The notes below the pieces were generated by a model, which worked only from the letters and a program-made list of their open reading frames with translations, was not told where the DNA came from and made no database searches. From positions 1-33,001 of the forward strand of contig DXFU01000022.1 in assembly GCA_019114305.1 (NCBI GenBank): a stretch of DNA of 33,001 bases, in the 5' to 3' direction. Shown piece after piece: positions 1-11,364 of the stretch. How positions within the stretch are numbered: the first letter of the stretch is position 1; each line of letters opens with the position of its first letter. A program made the position numbers and the translations under genes. The stretch comes from Candidatus Hungatella pullicola. GTDB taxonomy: Bacteria; Bacillota; Clostridia; Lachnospirales; Lachnospiraceae.

Positions 1-304
<304 letters not shown>

Positions 305-442
305 AGACAGGTAAGGGAAGAGGAGAACGGGTGGAAATCGGATTCAATATGTGATTTTGAGGGTATATGGGGGAGAGGGAAAGACGGAGAAGGGGGAACC
401 TGCTTCGTTTTTTTGGAAGGAAGAAGAAAAGAGAGAGAATAT
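305..442 (+). other. purine-rich 23S-tRNA spacer, no 5S rRNA
   Basis: This 138-base spacer lies between the 23S end and tRNA-Gly. It is rich in G and A on the plus strand, with runs such as GGGAAGAGGAGAA and GGAAGGAAGAAGAAAAGAG. I looked for 5S rRNA landmarks, such as the conserved CCGAAC loop and the paired ends, and saw none. Open reading frames crossing it also cross the tRNA and are not credible genes. It probably carries precursor-processing sites. Confidence 0.6.
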
Positions 443-515
443 GCGCGAGTGGCTCAGTTGGTGGAGTACAACCTTGCCAAGGTTGGGGTCGCGGGTTCGA
501 GTCCCGTCTCGCGCT
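443..515 (+). tRNA. tRNA-Gly (anticodon GCC)
   Basis: The cloverleaf folds completely. The acceptor stem GCGCGAG (443-449) pairs with CTCGCGC (508-514). The D arm starts at 452. The anticodon stem CAACC/GGTTG encloses the loop TTGCCAA with anticodon GCC at 476-478. The T arm contains GGTTCGAGTCC. The discriminator base is T515 and CCA is not encoded. It lies about 140 bases after 23S and is probably the last gene of the ribosomal transcript, because a strong terminator follows. Confidence 0.96.
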
Positions 516-525
516 CTATGTGGTC

Positions 526-566
526 AGATCTGAAGGTTTGAAATTTAAACTTTCAGATCTTTTTTG
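526..566 (+). terminator. rho-independent terminator after rRNA-tRNA-Gly
   Basis: A 14-base stem (526-539 with 547-560) has one G-U pair and a 7-base loop, and is followed by a run of T. It closes the rRNA/tRNA transcript. Confidence 0.9.
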
Positions 567-633
567 ATTATAGGAAATTCTGTCCTCTGTGGAAAAATAC
601 TCTGTGGTCTTTGTACTTTTTTGTTTTTTGATA

Positions 634-662
634 TTGACAAAAGAAACTGTAACTTTTATAAT
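634..662 (+). promoter_or_regulatory. consensus sigma-A promoter of the ccdA-trxA unit
   Basis: TTGACA (634-639) and TATAAT (657-662) are both perfect and 17 bases apart, so transcription should start near 669. A 10-base inverted repeat, AACTGTAACT at 645-654 and AGTTACAGTT at 687-696, flanks the start. One arm lies in the promoter spacer and one in the leader, 42 bases apart. Confidence 0.88.
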
Positions 663-710
663 AACAGTATCAACTGAAACAAAATGAGTTACAGTTAAGC
701 AGGAGGCTAT

Positions 711-2066
711 ATGGGAATTCAGGTTGAAATCGGAATTTCAGCGTTTACCGTTTTTCTGCAGGGGCTGCTGAGCTTTTTCTCTCCCTGTGTCCTTCCGTTG
801 GTACCCTTATATATTGGATATCTGGCGGGAGGAACAAGAACGGTTGACAATCAGGGAAGAATGATCTATTCCAGAAAAAAGGCAGCGGTTAATACGTTGT
901 TTTTTGTAATTGGAGTAAGCTTTGCATTTTTCCTGCTGGGCTTTGGATTTACGGCCGCAGGTCGATTTTTTGGAGATCATCGTCAGCTTTTCGCCAGGAT
1001 CGGCGGAGTGATTGTAATTGTTTTTGGCCTGCTTCAGTTAGGAGTTTTTGGCTCTTCTTTCTTAGGCAAGGAGCATAGGCTGCCTTTTCGGCTGAACCAG
1101 ATAGCTATGAATCCTATTCTGGCACTGGTTATGGGATTTACCTTCAGCTTCGCCTGGACGCCTTGTGTCGGTCCGGCGCTGGCCAGCGTTTTGCTTATGG
1201 CCTCATCTGCCAGTTCTCAGACGGTGGGGTATCTGTTAATAGGAGTCTATACTCTGGGATTTGTAATACCGTTTTTAGCAGTAGGACTTTTTACCAGTAC
1301 CGTGTTGGATTTCTTCAAAAAACATCAGAATGTGGTTCGTTATACGACAAAAATTGGCGGAGTACTGATGATTCTCATGGGAGTTATGATGATAACCGGT
1401 TGGATGAATGGCGTTACCAGCTATCTTTCCCAGTTTTCGAATACCGGTACCAGTCAGGCTTCGGAGGAGAAGACGACAGAAACCCAATGGGAGCCGGAAA
1501 CAGACGTACAGCAAGAAACCGGAATGGAAACTTCAGAAGAGCAGCCAACAATAGGGAATTCGGCGGAAGAGAAAGAACATCTGGTGTCTTTGCCGGCAGA
1601 GGATGAGAGAATCGATGCATTTGATTTTACTCTGACAGACCAGTATGGAGAGGAACATACTCTTTCGGAATATAAAGGAAAAGTAATTTTCCTAAACTTC
1701 TGGGCCACCTGGTGCGGTCCATGTAAACAGGAGATGCCGGATATTCAGGATATTTATGAAGAATATGGAGAAAATAAAGATGACCTGGTCATATTAAGTG
1801 TGGCCAATCCAAAGACAGATGAACAGCCTTACAATAATGACGGAACAATAGAAGAAGTTGCCCAGTTTATGGAGGATAATGGATATACTTATCCAAGTCT
1901 TATGGATACTACAGGGGATACCCTGCTTCAGTATTATGTGACTTCATTCCCTACCTCATTTTTCATTGACAGGGAGGGAAGAGTCATTGGATATATGGTA
2001 GGAACACTTTCCAGAGAGATTATGGAGGATGTTATCACACAGGCGCTGGAAGAAAGCGCGGAATAG
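711..2066 (+). CDS. CcdA-type thiol transporter fused to TlpA/ResA thioredoxin domain
   Basis: This is a 451-residue two-part redox protein. Residues about 10-240 form a six-helix CcdA/DsbD-like membrane domain with the family cysteines at FFSPC26 and WTPC152. They pass reducing equivalents across the membrane. A Glu/Gln/Thr-rich linker (about 245-300) leads to an extracytoplasmic TlpA/ResA-like domain with WCGPC at C335/C338 and a FPTSFFID cis-proline region. AGGAGG at 701-706 sets the ATG. CcdA and TlpA proteins are usually separate genes; here donor and acceptor are one chain. The cytoplasmic thioredoxin encoded immediately downstream is the natural electron source. Targets are not shown; maintaining reduced thiols outside the membrane or reducing peroxides are both possible. 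Confidence 0.9.
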   Translation: MGIQVEIGISAFTVFLQGLLSFFSPCVLPLVPLYIGYLAGGTRTVDNQGRMIYSRKKAAVNTLFFVIGVSFAFFLLGFGFTAAGRFFGDHRQLFARIGGVIVIVFGLLQLGVFGSSFLGKEHRLPFRLNQIAMNPILALVMGFTFSFAWTPCVGPALASVLLMASSASSQTVGYLLIGVYTLGFVIPFLAVGLFTSTVLDFFKKHQNVVRYTTKIGGVLMILMGVMMITGWMNGVTSYLSQFSNTGTSQASEEKTTETQWEPETDVQQETGMETSEEQPTIGNSAEEKEHLVSLPAEDERIDAFDFTLTDQYGEEHTLSEYKGKVIFLNFWATWCGPCKQEMPDIQDIYEEYGENKDDLVILSVANPKTDEQPYNNDGTIEEVAQFMEDNGYTYPSLMDTTGDTLLQYYVTSFPTSFFIDREGRVIGYMVGTLSREIMEDVITQALEESAE

Positions 2067-2076
2067 GAGGATTCTA

Positions 2077-2397
2077 ATGGCAGTTTACACATTAACACAA
2101 AGTAATTTTGAGACAGAAGTTTTAAACAGCAGTGATCTTGTTATGGTGGATTTCTGGGCTACTTGGTGCGGTCCCTGTAAGATGTTTGCTCCAGTGGTGG
2201 AAGAGATTGCCAATGAAAACCATCCGGGAATAAAGGTGGGAAAAGTGAATGTTGATGAGGAACCGGATCTGGCAGGACAGTACCGTGTTATGAGCATTCC
2301 CACCCTGATATTTTTTAAGGGCGGTAAGCAGGTAGCTACTTCTGTTGGAGTTAAGTCCAAGAAGGAAGTGCTTGACATGGCAGAACGTCTGAAATAG
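2077..2397 (+). CDS. trxA: thioredoxin
   Basis: This is a 106-residue cytoplasmic disulfide reductase of normal thioredoxin length. The active site is WCGPC (C31, C34) after the strand VDFWAT, and the cis-proline motif is in SIPTLIFF. I chose the ATG at 2077, with an AGGAGG-type site in ATAGGAGG just before it. A longer reading frame from 2029 would overlap the previous gene by 38 bases without its own ribosome site. It starts 10 bases after the CcdA-TlpA stop, so the two are cotranscribed, and it probably feeds electrons to the CcdA membrane domain. A hairpin terminator follows. Confidence 0.94.
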   Translation: MAVYTLTQSNFETEVLNSSDLVMVDFWATWCGPCKMFAPVVEEIANENHPGIKVGKVNVDEEPDLAGQYRVMSIPTLIFFKGGKQVATSVGVKSKKEVLDMAERLK

Positions 2398-2423
2398 GCG
2401 GATTTGCTGTTGCAGATAGTTGG

Positions 2424-2463
2424 AAAAAGCAGTATGGAGCCTTGGGGATCTGTACTGCTTTTT
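2424..2463 (+). terminator. terminator after trxA
   Basis: An 11-base perfect stem, AAAAAGCAGTA at 2424-2434 with TACTGCTTTTT at 2453-2463, encloses an 18-base loop and ends in T residues. It separates the redox pair from the ATP synthase operon. Confidence 0.75.
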
Positions 2464-2532
2464 GCGTCTGTACTGTTGTAAAAAGCTTAGCCGGCAGTGA
2501 TATTTGCTCCTCTATAAATTCTGGCCTTTTCC

Positions 2533-2583
2533 TCGACAAAAGAATGATTGTTGGGTATAATATAAAGTATATGCTATACCCAA
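2533..2583 (+). promoter_or_regulatory. ATP synthase operon promoter with start-site palindrome
   Basis: TCGACA (2533-2538) and TATAAT (2556-2561) are spaced by 17 bases. A 9-base inverted repeat, TTGGGTATA at 2551-2559 and TATACCCAA at 2575-2583, overlaps the -10 box and is centred near the predicted start at about 2568. This geometry fits a repressor operator, but the regulator is unknown. Confidence 0.75.
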
Positions 2584-2605
2584 AATACAGAAAGCAGGTG
2601 GGAAT

Positions 2606-2929
2606 ATGAGTCATAAAAAAAGCGTTGCCAGAAGCCTTCTTATGATTACTCAGCTGGGATTGAGTATTATGGTTCCCGTGTTTGTCTGTATTTTTATCGG
2701 CTATTGCATTGACAAGTATGCAGGAACCCATGTGGCTTTGTTTTTTTTGATTCTGGGATTTCTGGCTGGAGGAATGAACGGCTATAAGCTGGTAAATACT
2801 ACTGTTGCCATGAATGAGAAAGAGGAAAAGGAAGAGAGAGAACGAAAGCTTCAGGAGAGAATCAGCAGTCAGTCAGGCAAGGCCTGTAAACCGAAACCCA
2901 AGAGCCGCGTAAAAAAGGGCGGGGATTAA
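2606..2929 (+). CDS. atpZ: AtpZ-like ATP synthase assembly/accessory membrane protein
   Basis: This is a 107-residue protein with two hydrophobic hairpin helices (about 12-34 and 42-64) and a charged Glu/Lys/Arg-rich C-terminal tail. The pattern GYCIDKY..T....F..LG...G..N matches the AtpZ (ATPase gene 1) family, small membrane proteins that help F1Fo assembly or cation supply and sit at the start of Firmicute atp operons. It is the first gene after the operon promoter, and a GCAGGTGGG site precedes its ATG. Assignment rests on motif, size and position. Confidence 0.8.
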   Translation: MSHKKSVARSLLMITQLGLSIMVPVFVCIFIGYCIDKYAGTHVALFFLILGFLAGGMNGYKLVNTTVAMNEKEEKEERERKLQERISSQSGKACKPKPKSRVKKGGD

Positions 2930-2943
2930 CAGGAGGAAGTAAA

Positions 2944-3345
2944 ATGGACAAAAACACAAGGATTCTTGTTGGAGAGGTTTCCGTAGGGATTTTGCTTTTC
3001 ACTATGGCAGCGATGCTGGTTGCCCTGGTTGTGTATCCGGAAAAATCGGTGTTTGCTGGACTTCTTTTGGGCATGGTTATTGCATTCCTTATGTTCCTTT
3101 CCATGGCGCAGGTACTGGAGCGTTCCATGAGAACGGGAGAACCTGCGGCCGTTCAAAGGAGAACCATTATCAGCGCGGTAATACGTTATTTAATATTAAT
3201 TGTTATTCTGGCAGTGGTTCTGGTATATTGGAGAGAACAGGTCAATGTAATTGCTTTAGTCATCGGAGTCTTTGGACTGAAAGTGGGTGCTTACATTCAG
3301 CCGGTGCTGCACAGATTCCTTAACCGCAGAAAGAATGCTGGCTGA
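2944..3345 (+). CDS. atpI: ATP synthase subunit I-like protein (AtpI)
   Basis: This is a 133-residue protein with four predicted membrane helices (about 10-30, 35-57, 75-97, 100-120) and a basic C-terminus, as in the poorly conserved AtpI family that helps c-ring assembly. The ATG follows AGGAGG with a normal gap and begins 14 bases after atpZ stops. Sequence conservation in this family is low, so the call depends mainly on the place between atpZ and atpB and on the four-helix layout. Confidence 0.8.
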   Translation: MDKNTRILVGEVSVGILLFTMAAMLVALVVYPEKSVFAGLLLGMVIAFLMFLSMAQVLERSMRTGEPAAVQRRTIISAVIRYLILIVILAVVLVYWREQVNVIALVIGVFGLKVGAYIQPVLHRFLNRRKNAG

Positions 3346-3391
3346 TTTTTGCGTAAAGGCTGTGACTTTTTCAGGAAAGGAGGATTTGCGT

Positions 3392-4093
3392 ATGGTCGTG
3401 GCAAGTGCCAATAATGTGGACTTTATGATCAAAGGAGTAGCCAAATTTACTCTTTTTGGACAGGAGCTTTGGATTACTACTACAGAGATCGGCATGAGCA
3501 TTGTGACTCTTGTAATTTTGATTCTGGCAATATGCGCCAATCGGAAGATGAAGCATGCCAAGGAAGTGCCGGATACTTTTCAGAACATTCTGGAGTTTGC
3601 AGTGGAAGCATTGGATGGAATGGTAAACGGAACTATGGGACACAATGCCAGAAAGTTTCTCAATTATATTGGGACTATATTTATATTTATATTGTTCTGC
3701 AATATTGGCGGTCTATTTGGTCTCAGAACACCTACGGCTGATTTTGGCGTAACGTTTATGCTGGGTTTGTTTACATTCTGCATTGTCCAGTATCAGGGCA
3801 TAAAGAATCATGGAATCGGGCATTTTACAGGTCTGTTTCAGCCGTTCCCGGTGCTGTTCCCAATTAACTTAATTGGTGAGATTACCAACCCCCTGTCCCA
3901 GGCGCTGCGTTTGTTCGGAAACATGATGTCCGGCGTGGTCATTATGGGACTTTGGTATGGTATGATGCCTATCTTTTTACAGATCGGCATTCCATCATTT
4001 CTGCACGTTTATTGTGACTTGTTTTCTGGCTGTATACAGACCTATGTGTTCTGTATGCTGACTATGGTATATGTCAATGATAAAATGGATTAA
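3392..4093 (+). CDS. atpB: ATP synthase Fo subunit a
   Basis: This is a 233-residue stator subunit that forms the two ion half-channels next to the c-ring. The essential arginine is R173 in QALRLFGNMMSG. I chose the ATG at 3392 because AAAGGAGG lies just upstream. An in-frame ATG at 3287 would overlap atpI and add 35 residues unlike the family. The protein is shorter than the Escherichia coli subunit (271), as is common in clostridia. It lies in the usual B-E-F order. Confidence 0.95.
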   Translation: MVVASANNVDFMIKGVAKFTLFGQELWITTTEIGMSIVTLVILILAICANRKMKHAKEVPDTFQNILEFAVEALDGMVNGTMGHNARKFLNYIGTIFIFILFCNIGGLFGLRTPTADFGVTFMLGLFTFCIVQYQGIKNHGIGHFTGLFQPFPVLFPINLIGEITNPLSQALRLFGNMMSGVVIMGLWYGMMPIFLQIGIPSFLHVYCDLFSGCIQTYVFCMLTMVYVNDKMD

Positions 4094-4381
<288 letters not shown>

Positions 4382-4428
4382 AAGGAAGTTAGAATGGGAG
4401 AGAACATAGAGCGAGAGGAGGCGAAATC

Positions 4429-4944
4429 TTGGAACGGTTATTGGGATTTGACCCACAGATGCTTTTTGACTCGTTTGTGACTGGCATTAATATCTTTATT
4501 CTGTTTTTTGCTCTCTCTTATCTGCTTTTTAACCCGGTGAGGGATGCTTTGGCGAGAAGGCGGAACAAAATCGAAGGGGAATTAAAGCAGGCGGCTGATG
4601 ATAAAGAAAGCGCCGCAGCCATGAAGGCAGAGTATGAAGCAAAGCTTTTAGAAGTGAGAAAAGAAGCGGAAGAGATCCTGGAAGAAGCCAGGAAAAAGGC
4701 AAAACAGCGTGAAGCAGAGATTATTGCGCAGGCCAGAGAGGAAGCAAGCCGTATCGTTGAGAGAGGAAACAGGGAAGTGGAGCTGGAGCGGAAGAAGGCT
4801 CTGGATGAGATGAAGGAGCAGATTGTTTCCATTGCCACCGTTATGGCAGGCAAAGTGGTAACGGCGTCCATAGACCCCAAAGTACAGGATACCTTAATTG
4901 ACGAAACTTTGAAGGAAATGGGTGAGAGCACATGGCGAAGCTAG
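4429..4944 (+). CDS. atpF: ATP synthase Fo subunit b
   Basis: This 171-residue peripheral-stalk subunit has one N-terminal membrane helix (about 14-35) followed by a long charged coiled coil (about 40-150), rich in Ala, Glu, Lys and Arg. The start is TTG at 4429, supported by AGGAGG at 4416-4421 with a 7-base gap. No ATG lies near enough upstream with a ribosome site. The 3' end overlaps atpH by 13 bases, which couples their translation. Confidence 0.94.
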   Translation: MERLLGFDPQMLFDSFVTGINIFILFFALSYLLFNPVRDALARRRNKIEGELKQAADDKESAAAMKAEYEAKLLEVRKEAEEILEEARKKAKQREAEIIAQAREEASRIVERGNREVELERKKALDEMKEQIVSIATVMAGKVVTASIDPKVQDTLIDETLKEMGESTWRS

Positions 4945-5480
4945 TTTCAAAGGTATACGGGGATGCGCTGTTTGAGACAGCTATGGAGAAACAGGAAATT
5001 GACCAGCTGTATGAGCAGGTGAAACTTCTGAAGAAGATCTGGAACGACAATAAGGATCTGGCAGAGCTTTTAGATAATCCAAGAATTGTAAAAGAGGAAA
5101 AAATTCAAATTATCAAGAATATTTTTTCAGGAAGATTCTGTGATGATCTGACAGGTTTTCTCACTGTGATTGTGGATAAGGGCAGACAGAAGGAGATACC
5201 GGCAATCTGCGATTATTTTATAGGGATTGTAAGAGAATATAAGCGGATGGGAGTAGCCTGGATCACCAGCGCTGTGGAGCTGAGAGACAGCCAGAAAGAA
5301 GCCATTGAAAAGAAGCTTTTAGATACCACAGATTATGTGGGATTTGAGATGAATTATAAAGTGGAGCCAGAGATTATCGCAGGTTTGATTATTCGAATCG
5401 GAGACAGGATTGTGGACTCCAGTGTAAGGACGCAGTTGGAAAATCTGCGCCGCCAGCTTTCCGGACTTCAGTTGTCTTAA
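4932..5480 (+). CDS. atpH: ATP synthase F1 subunit delta
   Basis: This 182-residue subunit (OSCP type) joins the b stalk to the top of the alpha-beta head. The N-terminal helical bundle begins KVYGDALFETAMEK, and the C-terminal signature GLIIRIGDRIVDSSVRTQLENLRR is typical. It overlaps atpF by 13 bases and is followed 51 bases later by atpA. Length is normal. Confidence 0.95.
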   Translation: MAKLVSKVYGDALFETAMEKQEIDQLYEQVKLLKKIWNDNKDLAELLDNPRIVKEEKIQIIKNIFSGRFCDDLTGFLTVIVDKGRQKEIPAICDYFIGIVREYKRMGVAWITSAVELRDSQKEAIEKKLLDTTDYVGFEMNYKVEPEIIAGLIIRIGDRIVDSSVRTQLENLRRQLSGLQLS

Positions 5481-5531
5481 GAAAGCGGCAGGAAGGTTTT
5501 AGAACAAATTAGAAGGAAGGTGCAGGCCTGA

Positions 5532-7034
<1,503 letters not shown>

Positions 7035-7050
7035 AGGCAGGTGAAGACGA

Positions 7051-7905
7051 ATGGCATCTATGAGGGATATTAAACGCAGAAGAGAGAGCATACAGAGCAC
7101 GGAGCAGATTACAAAGGCCATGAAGCTGGTATCTACTGTTAAGCTGCAGAAATCCAGGGGAAAGGCAGAGGAGTCGAAACCTTACTTTAACCTGATGTAT
7201 GATACCATCTGTTCCATGCTGCGCAAGTCCGGCAGTATTGACCATAAGTATCTGAAAGCCGGGAATTCACCGAAAAAGGCAGTTATAACCATTACCTCCA
7301 ACCGAGGGCTGGCAGGAGGATATAATAACAATATTGTTAAGCTGGTTTCCGGAGATTCCCGCTTGGATCAGAAAAATGTAACTGTTTATGCCATTGGCCG
7401 AAAAGGAAAGGATGCCTTGTCCAGAAAAGGTTATGCCGTTGCGGCCGACTACTCAGAGGTTCTCAATGAGCCGGTTTATCAGGATGCAGCTGAAATTACA
7501 GGAGAGCTTTTGAAGGCATTTGAGAAGAATGAGATCGGGGAGATCTACCTGGCATATACTTCCTTTAAAAACACGGTCACTCATATACCTACCATCAAGA
7601 AGCTTTTGCCGGTGGAAATGGAGGATGAAAGGGAGAAAACCGATCTGACTTTGATGAATTATGAGCCGGATGAGACACAGGTTCTGGATGCGATTATTCC
7701 AAAATATATGAGCAGTTTAATTTACGGCGCTCTTCTTGAGGCAGTAGCCAGTGAAAACGGTGCCAGAATGACGGCTATGGATTCGGCGACTAACAATGCG
7801 GAAGAGATGATAGAAGAACTGGGACTGGCATATAACCGGGCAAGACAGGGCTCCATTACTCAGGAGCTGACAGAGATCATTGCCGGAGCCAACGCAATTT
7901 CATAA
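7051..7905 (+). CDS. atpG: ATP synthase F1 subunit gamma
   Basis: This 284-residue central shaft couples c-ring rotation to the catalytic sites. The N-terminal helix (MASMRDIKRRRESIQSTEQI) and the C-terminal helix (RMTAMDSATNNAEEMIEELG) form the coiled coil of the rotor, and the Rossmann-like middle includes TSNRGLAGGYN. It starts 16 bases after atpA stops. A 164-base gap with predicted RNA structure separates it from atpD, the largest gap inside the operon. Confidence 0.97.
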   Translation: MASMRDIKRRRESIQSTEQITKAMKLVSTVKLQKSRGKAEESKPYFNLMYDTICSMLRKSGSIDHKYLKAGNSPKKAVITITSNRGLAGGYNNNIVKLVSGDSRLDQKNVTVYAIGRKGKDALSRKGYAVAADYSEVLNEPVYQDAAEITGELLKAFEKNEIGEIYLAYTSFKNTVTHIPTIKKLLPVEMEDEREKTDLTLMNYEPDETQVLDAIIPKYMSSLIYGALLEAVASENGARMTAMDSATNNAEEMIEELGLAYNRARQGSITQELTEIIAGANAIS

Positions 7906-7908
7906 CAG

Positions 7909-7993
7909 CGGAATTCCCAATAAAGCCATCATGGGCCCTGCAGAGCAGACACCGTCATAGCGCAAAAAGATGGCGGGCCTATTTGGAATGCCG
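7909..7993 (+). promoter_or_regulatory. imperfect long hairpin in the atpG-atpD gap
   Basis: CGG-A-ATTCC-CAATA-AA-GCCATC (7909-7930) pairs imperfectly with the segment 7969-7993, which contains GATGGC, TATTTGGAAT and CCG. The GCCATCA segment at 7925-7931 can alternatively pair with TGATGGC at 8007-8013. No T-run follows, so it is not a simple terminator. It may be an RNA processing or stability element that tunes the high expression of atpD. Confidence 0.45.
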
Positions 7994-8057
7994 AAACAAT
8001 GCCGTCTGATGGCGGTTAAAGATTTATAGAAGAGTATAGGATTTAAGAATAAAATAA

Positions 8058-9464
<1,407 letters not shown>

Positions 9465-9475
9465 GAGGTGGGACG

Positions 9476-9874
9476 ATGGCTGATTTATTCAAGCTGAAGA
9501 TAATGACTCCTGAGCGGGATTTCTACGAAGGGGAGGCATCTATGGTGGAATTTACTACTACAGAGGGAGAGATAGGAATTTATAAAAACCATATTCCTCT
9601 TACTGTGGTAGTTGCTCCCGGAGTTTTGAAAATCCATGAGGAAAATGGAATCAGAGATGCGTCTCTCATATCCGGATTTGCGGAGATTCTTCCGGAGCGG
9701 GTAACGATTCTGGCTGAGACAGTGGAATGGCCAGATGAAATTGATGCGGCCAGAGCTCAGGCAGCCAGTGACAGGGCTCAGAAGAGATTACGGGAAAGCA
9801 ATGGACAAATCGATGTGCTGAGAGCGGAATTGGCGCTGAAGAGAGCCCAAGTCCGCCTGTCTCTTACAAAATAG
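9476..9874 (+). CDS. atpC: ATP synthase F1 subunit epsilon
   Basis: This 132-residue subunit of the central stalk has an N-terminal beta-sandwich (MTPERDFYEGEASMVEFTTTEGEIGI, GHIPLT-like KNHIPLTVV) and a C-terminal helical hairpin (about 88-132) rich in Ala, Arg and Glu, which in many bacteria inhibits ATP hydrolysis. AGGAGGTG at the end of atpD is its ribosome site. It is the last gene of the operon, and a strong terminator begins 28 bases later. Confidence 0.96.
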   Translation: MADLFKLKIMTPERDFYEGEASMVEFTTTEGEIGIYKNHIPLTVVVAPGVLKIHEENGIRDASLISGFAEILPERVTILAETVEWPDEIDAARAQAASDRAQKRLRESNGQIDVLRAELALKRAQVRLSLTK

Positions 9875-9902
9875 ACCGGTTAAGGAGAATAAATTTTAAA
9901 TG

Positions 9903-9950
9903 AAAAAGCGAGGTGAGAAGGCCTGGAAGGCCGGTCTTACCTCGCTTTTT
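9903..9950. terminator. bidirectional terminator between atpC and MATE gene
   Basis: AAAAAGCGAGGT (9903-9914) pairs with ACCTCGCTTTTT (9939-9950), with an inner GGCC/GGCC helix. T-runs are present on both strands, so it serves atpC (+) and the converging transporter gene (-). A reading frame that begins inside it is not a gene. Confidence 0.92.
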
Positions 9951-9974
9951 CCTTGGGCAGCAGTTTATTGCTTA

Positions 9975-11324
9975 TTATTTTTTTTCAGGCCATTTTCGGA
10001 AAAGATAATACCATACCATAATGGTGCAGTAAATCAATGCCAGGCCCCATGCCAGAGGATTAGAAATACAGATTCCGAAAAATCCCAGTCCCCATACAGC
10101 AAAGACACCGCCCAGACTTCTGCCTATCAGTTCCCCTACTCCGGAGACAATGGCCTGAAGACTGTAGCCAAGACCCTGGAGAGTGTTGCGCATAATCATC
10201 AGAGAACCATGAATGAAGAAAAGAGCGCTCATAATGGTTAAATATTCCACGGCCTCAGAGGCTGTTTCACTGACTGTTTCTCCTAAAACAAAACCTACCA
10301 GAGGTGTTTTCAGGAAGAAAATCACCACCCAGATCACCGCGCAGTAGAGGTATTGTATGGTCAGTCCGCTTCGAATCCCCTGTTTGATTCTGTCAATCCG
10401 CCCTGCGCCGAAGTTCTGTCCCGTATAAGTAGCCATAGCCATGCCTACGCTTTCCATTGGAAGAGTGAACATTTGACGGATTTTTTCCCCGGCCGTCTGT
10501 GCGGCCACCGCTACAGTTCCCAGGCTGTTAATGGCTCCCTGCATAACCACTGCGCCAATGGCAGAGACAGAATATTCAAAGCCCATGGGAAGACCGATGA
10601 TACACAGCCGTTTCATTTTTTCACCGGAAAGCACTTCCTTTTTCAAAGAAAGATGGATAAGATCAATACGGCATAAAAGCCACCAGGTATTTAAGATCCC
10701 GCTGATCAGCTGGCTGAGAATGGTTGCCCAAGCTGCGCCGCCGATTCCCATGGACAAAGGAACAATAAAAAGATAGTCCAGAGCAATGTTCAGAATACTG
10801 GAAAACAGCAGAAAATAAAATGGATGGCGAGAATCCCCCACTGCCCTCAGAGCGCTGGCAGAGTAGTTGTAAAGCATGGAGGCAGGAATTCCCAGGAAAA
10901 TAATACGCACATATTCCACTGCCAAGGGAAGGATATTGTCTGGTGTCCGGATTAAGATCAGCAAAGGCCTGGCCGTCAGAATTGTGACGGCCGCCAGAAC
11001 CATGCTGATGATGAAACTTAAAAAGGCGCCGTTGGCAAGATACAGGTTTAACTCTTCTCGGTTATGTGCGCCAAAGCTTTGGGCCAGCTGAATTCCGAAG
11101 CCTACAGTCAGTCCCTGGACAAATCCAAGGATGAGGAAGTTGAGAGAATAGGTGGTCCCCACTGCTGCAAGGGCATCTACGCCAAGACATCGGCCCACAA
11201 TCACTGTGTCCGCAAAACTGTAAAGCTGCTGAAACAGAGTTCCCAAAACCAAGGGGATAGAAAAGGAAAAAATCTGCCGTATGGGATGACCTGATGTCAA
11301 ATCCATGATTTGTGTTTTGTTCAT
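9975..11324 (-). CDS. MATE family multidrug/metabolite efflux transporter
   Basis: This 449-residue membrane protein has two repeated six-helix MatE domains. Typical motifs are TSGHPIRQIFSFSIPLVLGTLFQQLYSFADTVIVGR near the N-terminus and related segments in the second half. MATE proteins export cationic drugs or metabolites using Na+ or H+ gradients. I prefer the ATG at 11324 because TGAGGATTT lies 8 bases before it, whereas the in-frame ATG at 11339 has no ribosome site. The AraC gene ends 40 bases upstream on the same strand with no terminator between them, so they are probably cotranscribed. The substrate cannot be read from the sequence. Confidence 0.9.
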   Translation of the reverse strand: MNKTQIMDLTSGHPIRQIFSFSIPLVLGTLFQQLYSFADTVIVGRCLGVDALAAVGTTYSLNFLILGFVQGLTVGFGIQLAQSFGAHNREELNLYLANGAFLSFIISMVLAAVTILTARPLLILIRTPDNILPLAVEYVRIIFLGIPASMLYNYSASALRAVGDSRHPFYFLLFSSILNIALDYLFIVPLSMGIGGAAWATILSQLISGILNTWWLLCRIDLIHLSLKKEVLSGEKMKRLCIIGLPMGFEYSVSAIGAVVMQGAINSLGTVAVAAQTAGEKIRQMFTLPMESVGMAMATYTGQNFGAGRIDRIKQGIRSGLTIQYLYCAVIWVVIFFLKTPLVGFVLGETVSETASEAVEYLTIMSALFFIHGSLMIMRNTLQGLGYSLQAIVSGVGELIGRSLGGVFAVWGLGFFGICISNPLAWGLALIYCTIMVWYYLFRKWPEKK

Positions 11325-11364
11325 TTTATAAATCCTCATTAAGTGATTTTATTTCTGGAGCATT

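Noticed and set aside
1163-1606. 147-residue alternate-frame reading frame inside the CcdA-TlpA gene
   Set aside because: Out-of-frame shadow without a ribosome site; the real frame has clear family motifs.
9900-10241. 113-residue plus-strand reading frame after atpC
   Set aside because: It starts inside the terminator hairpin and runs antisense to the MATE gene.
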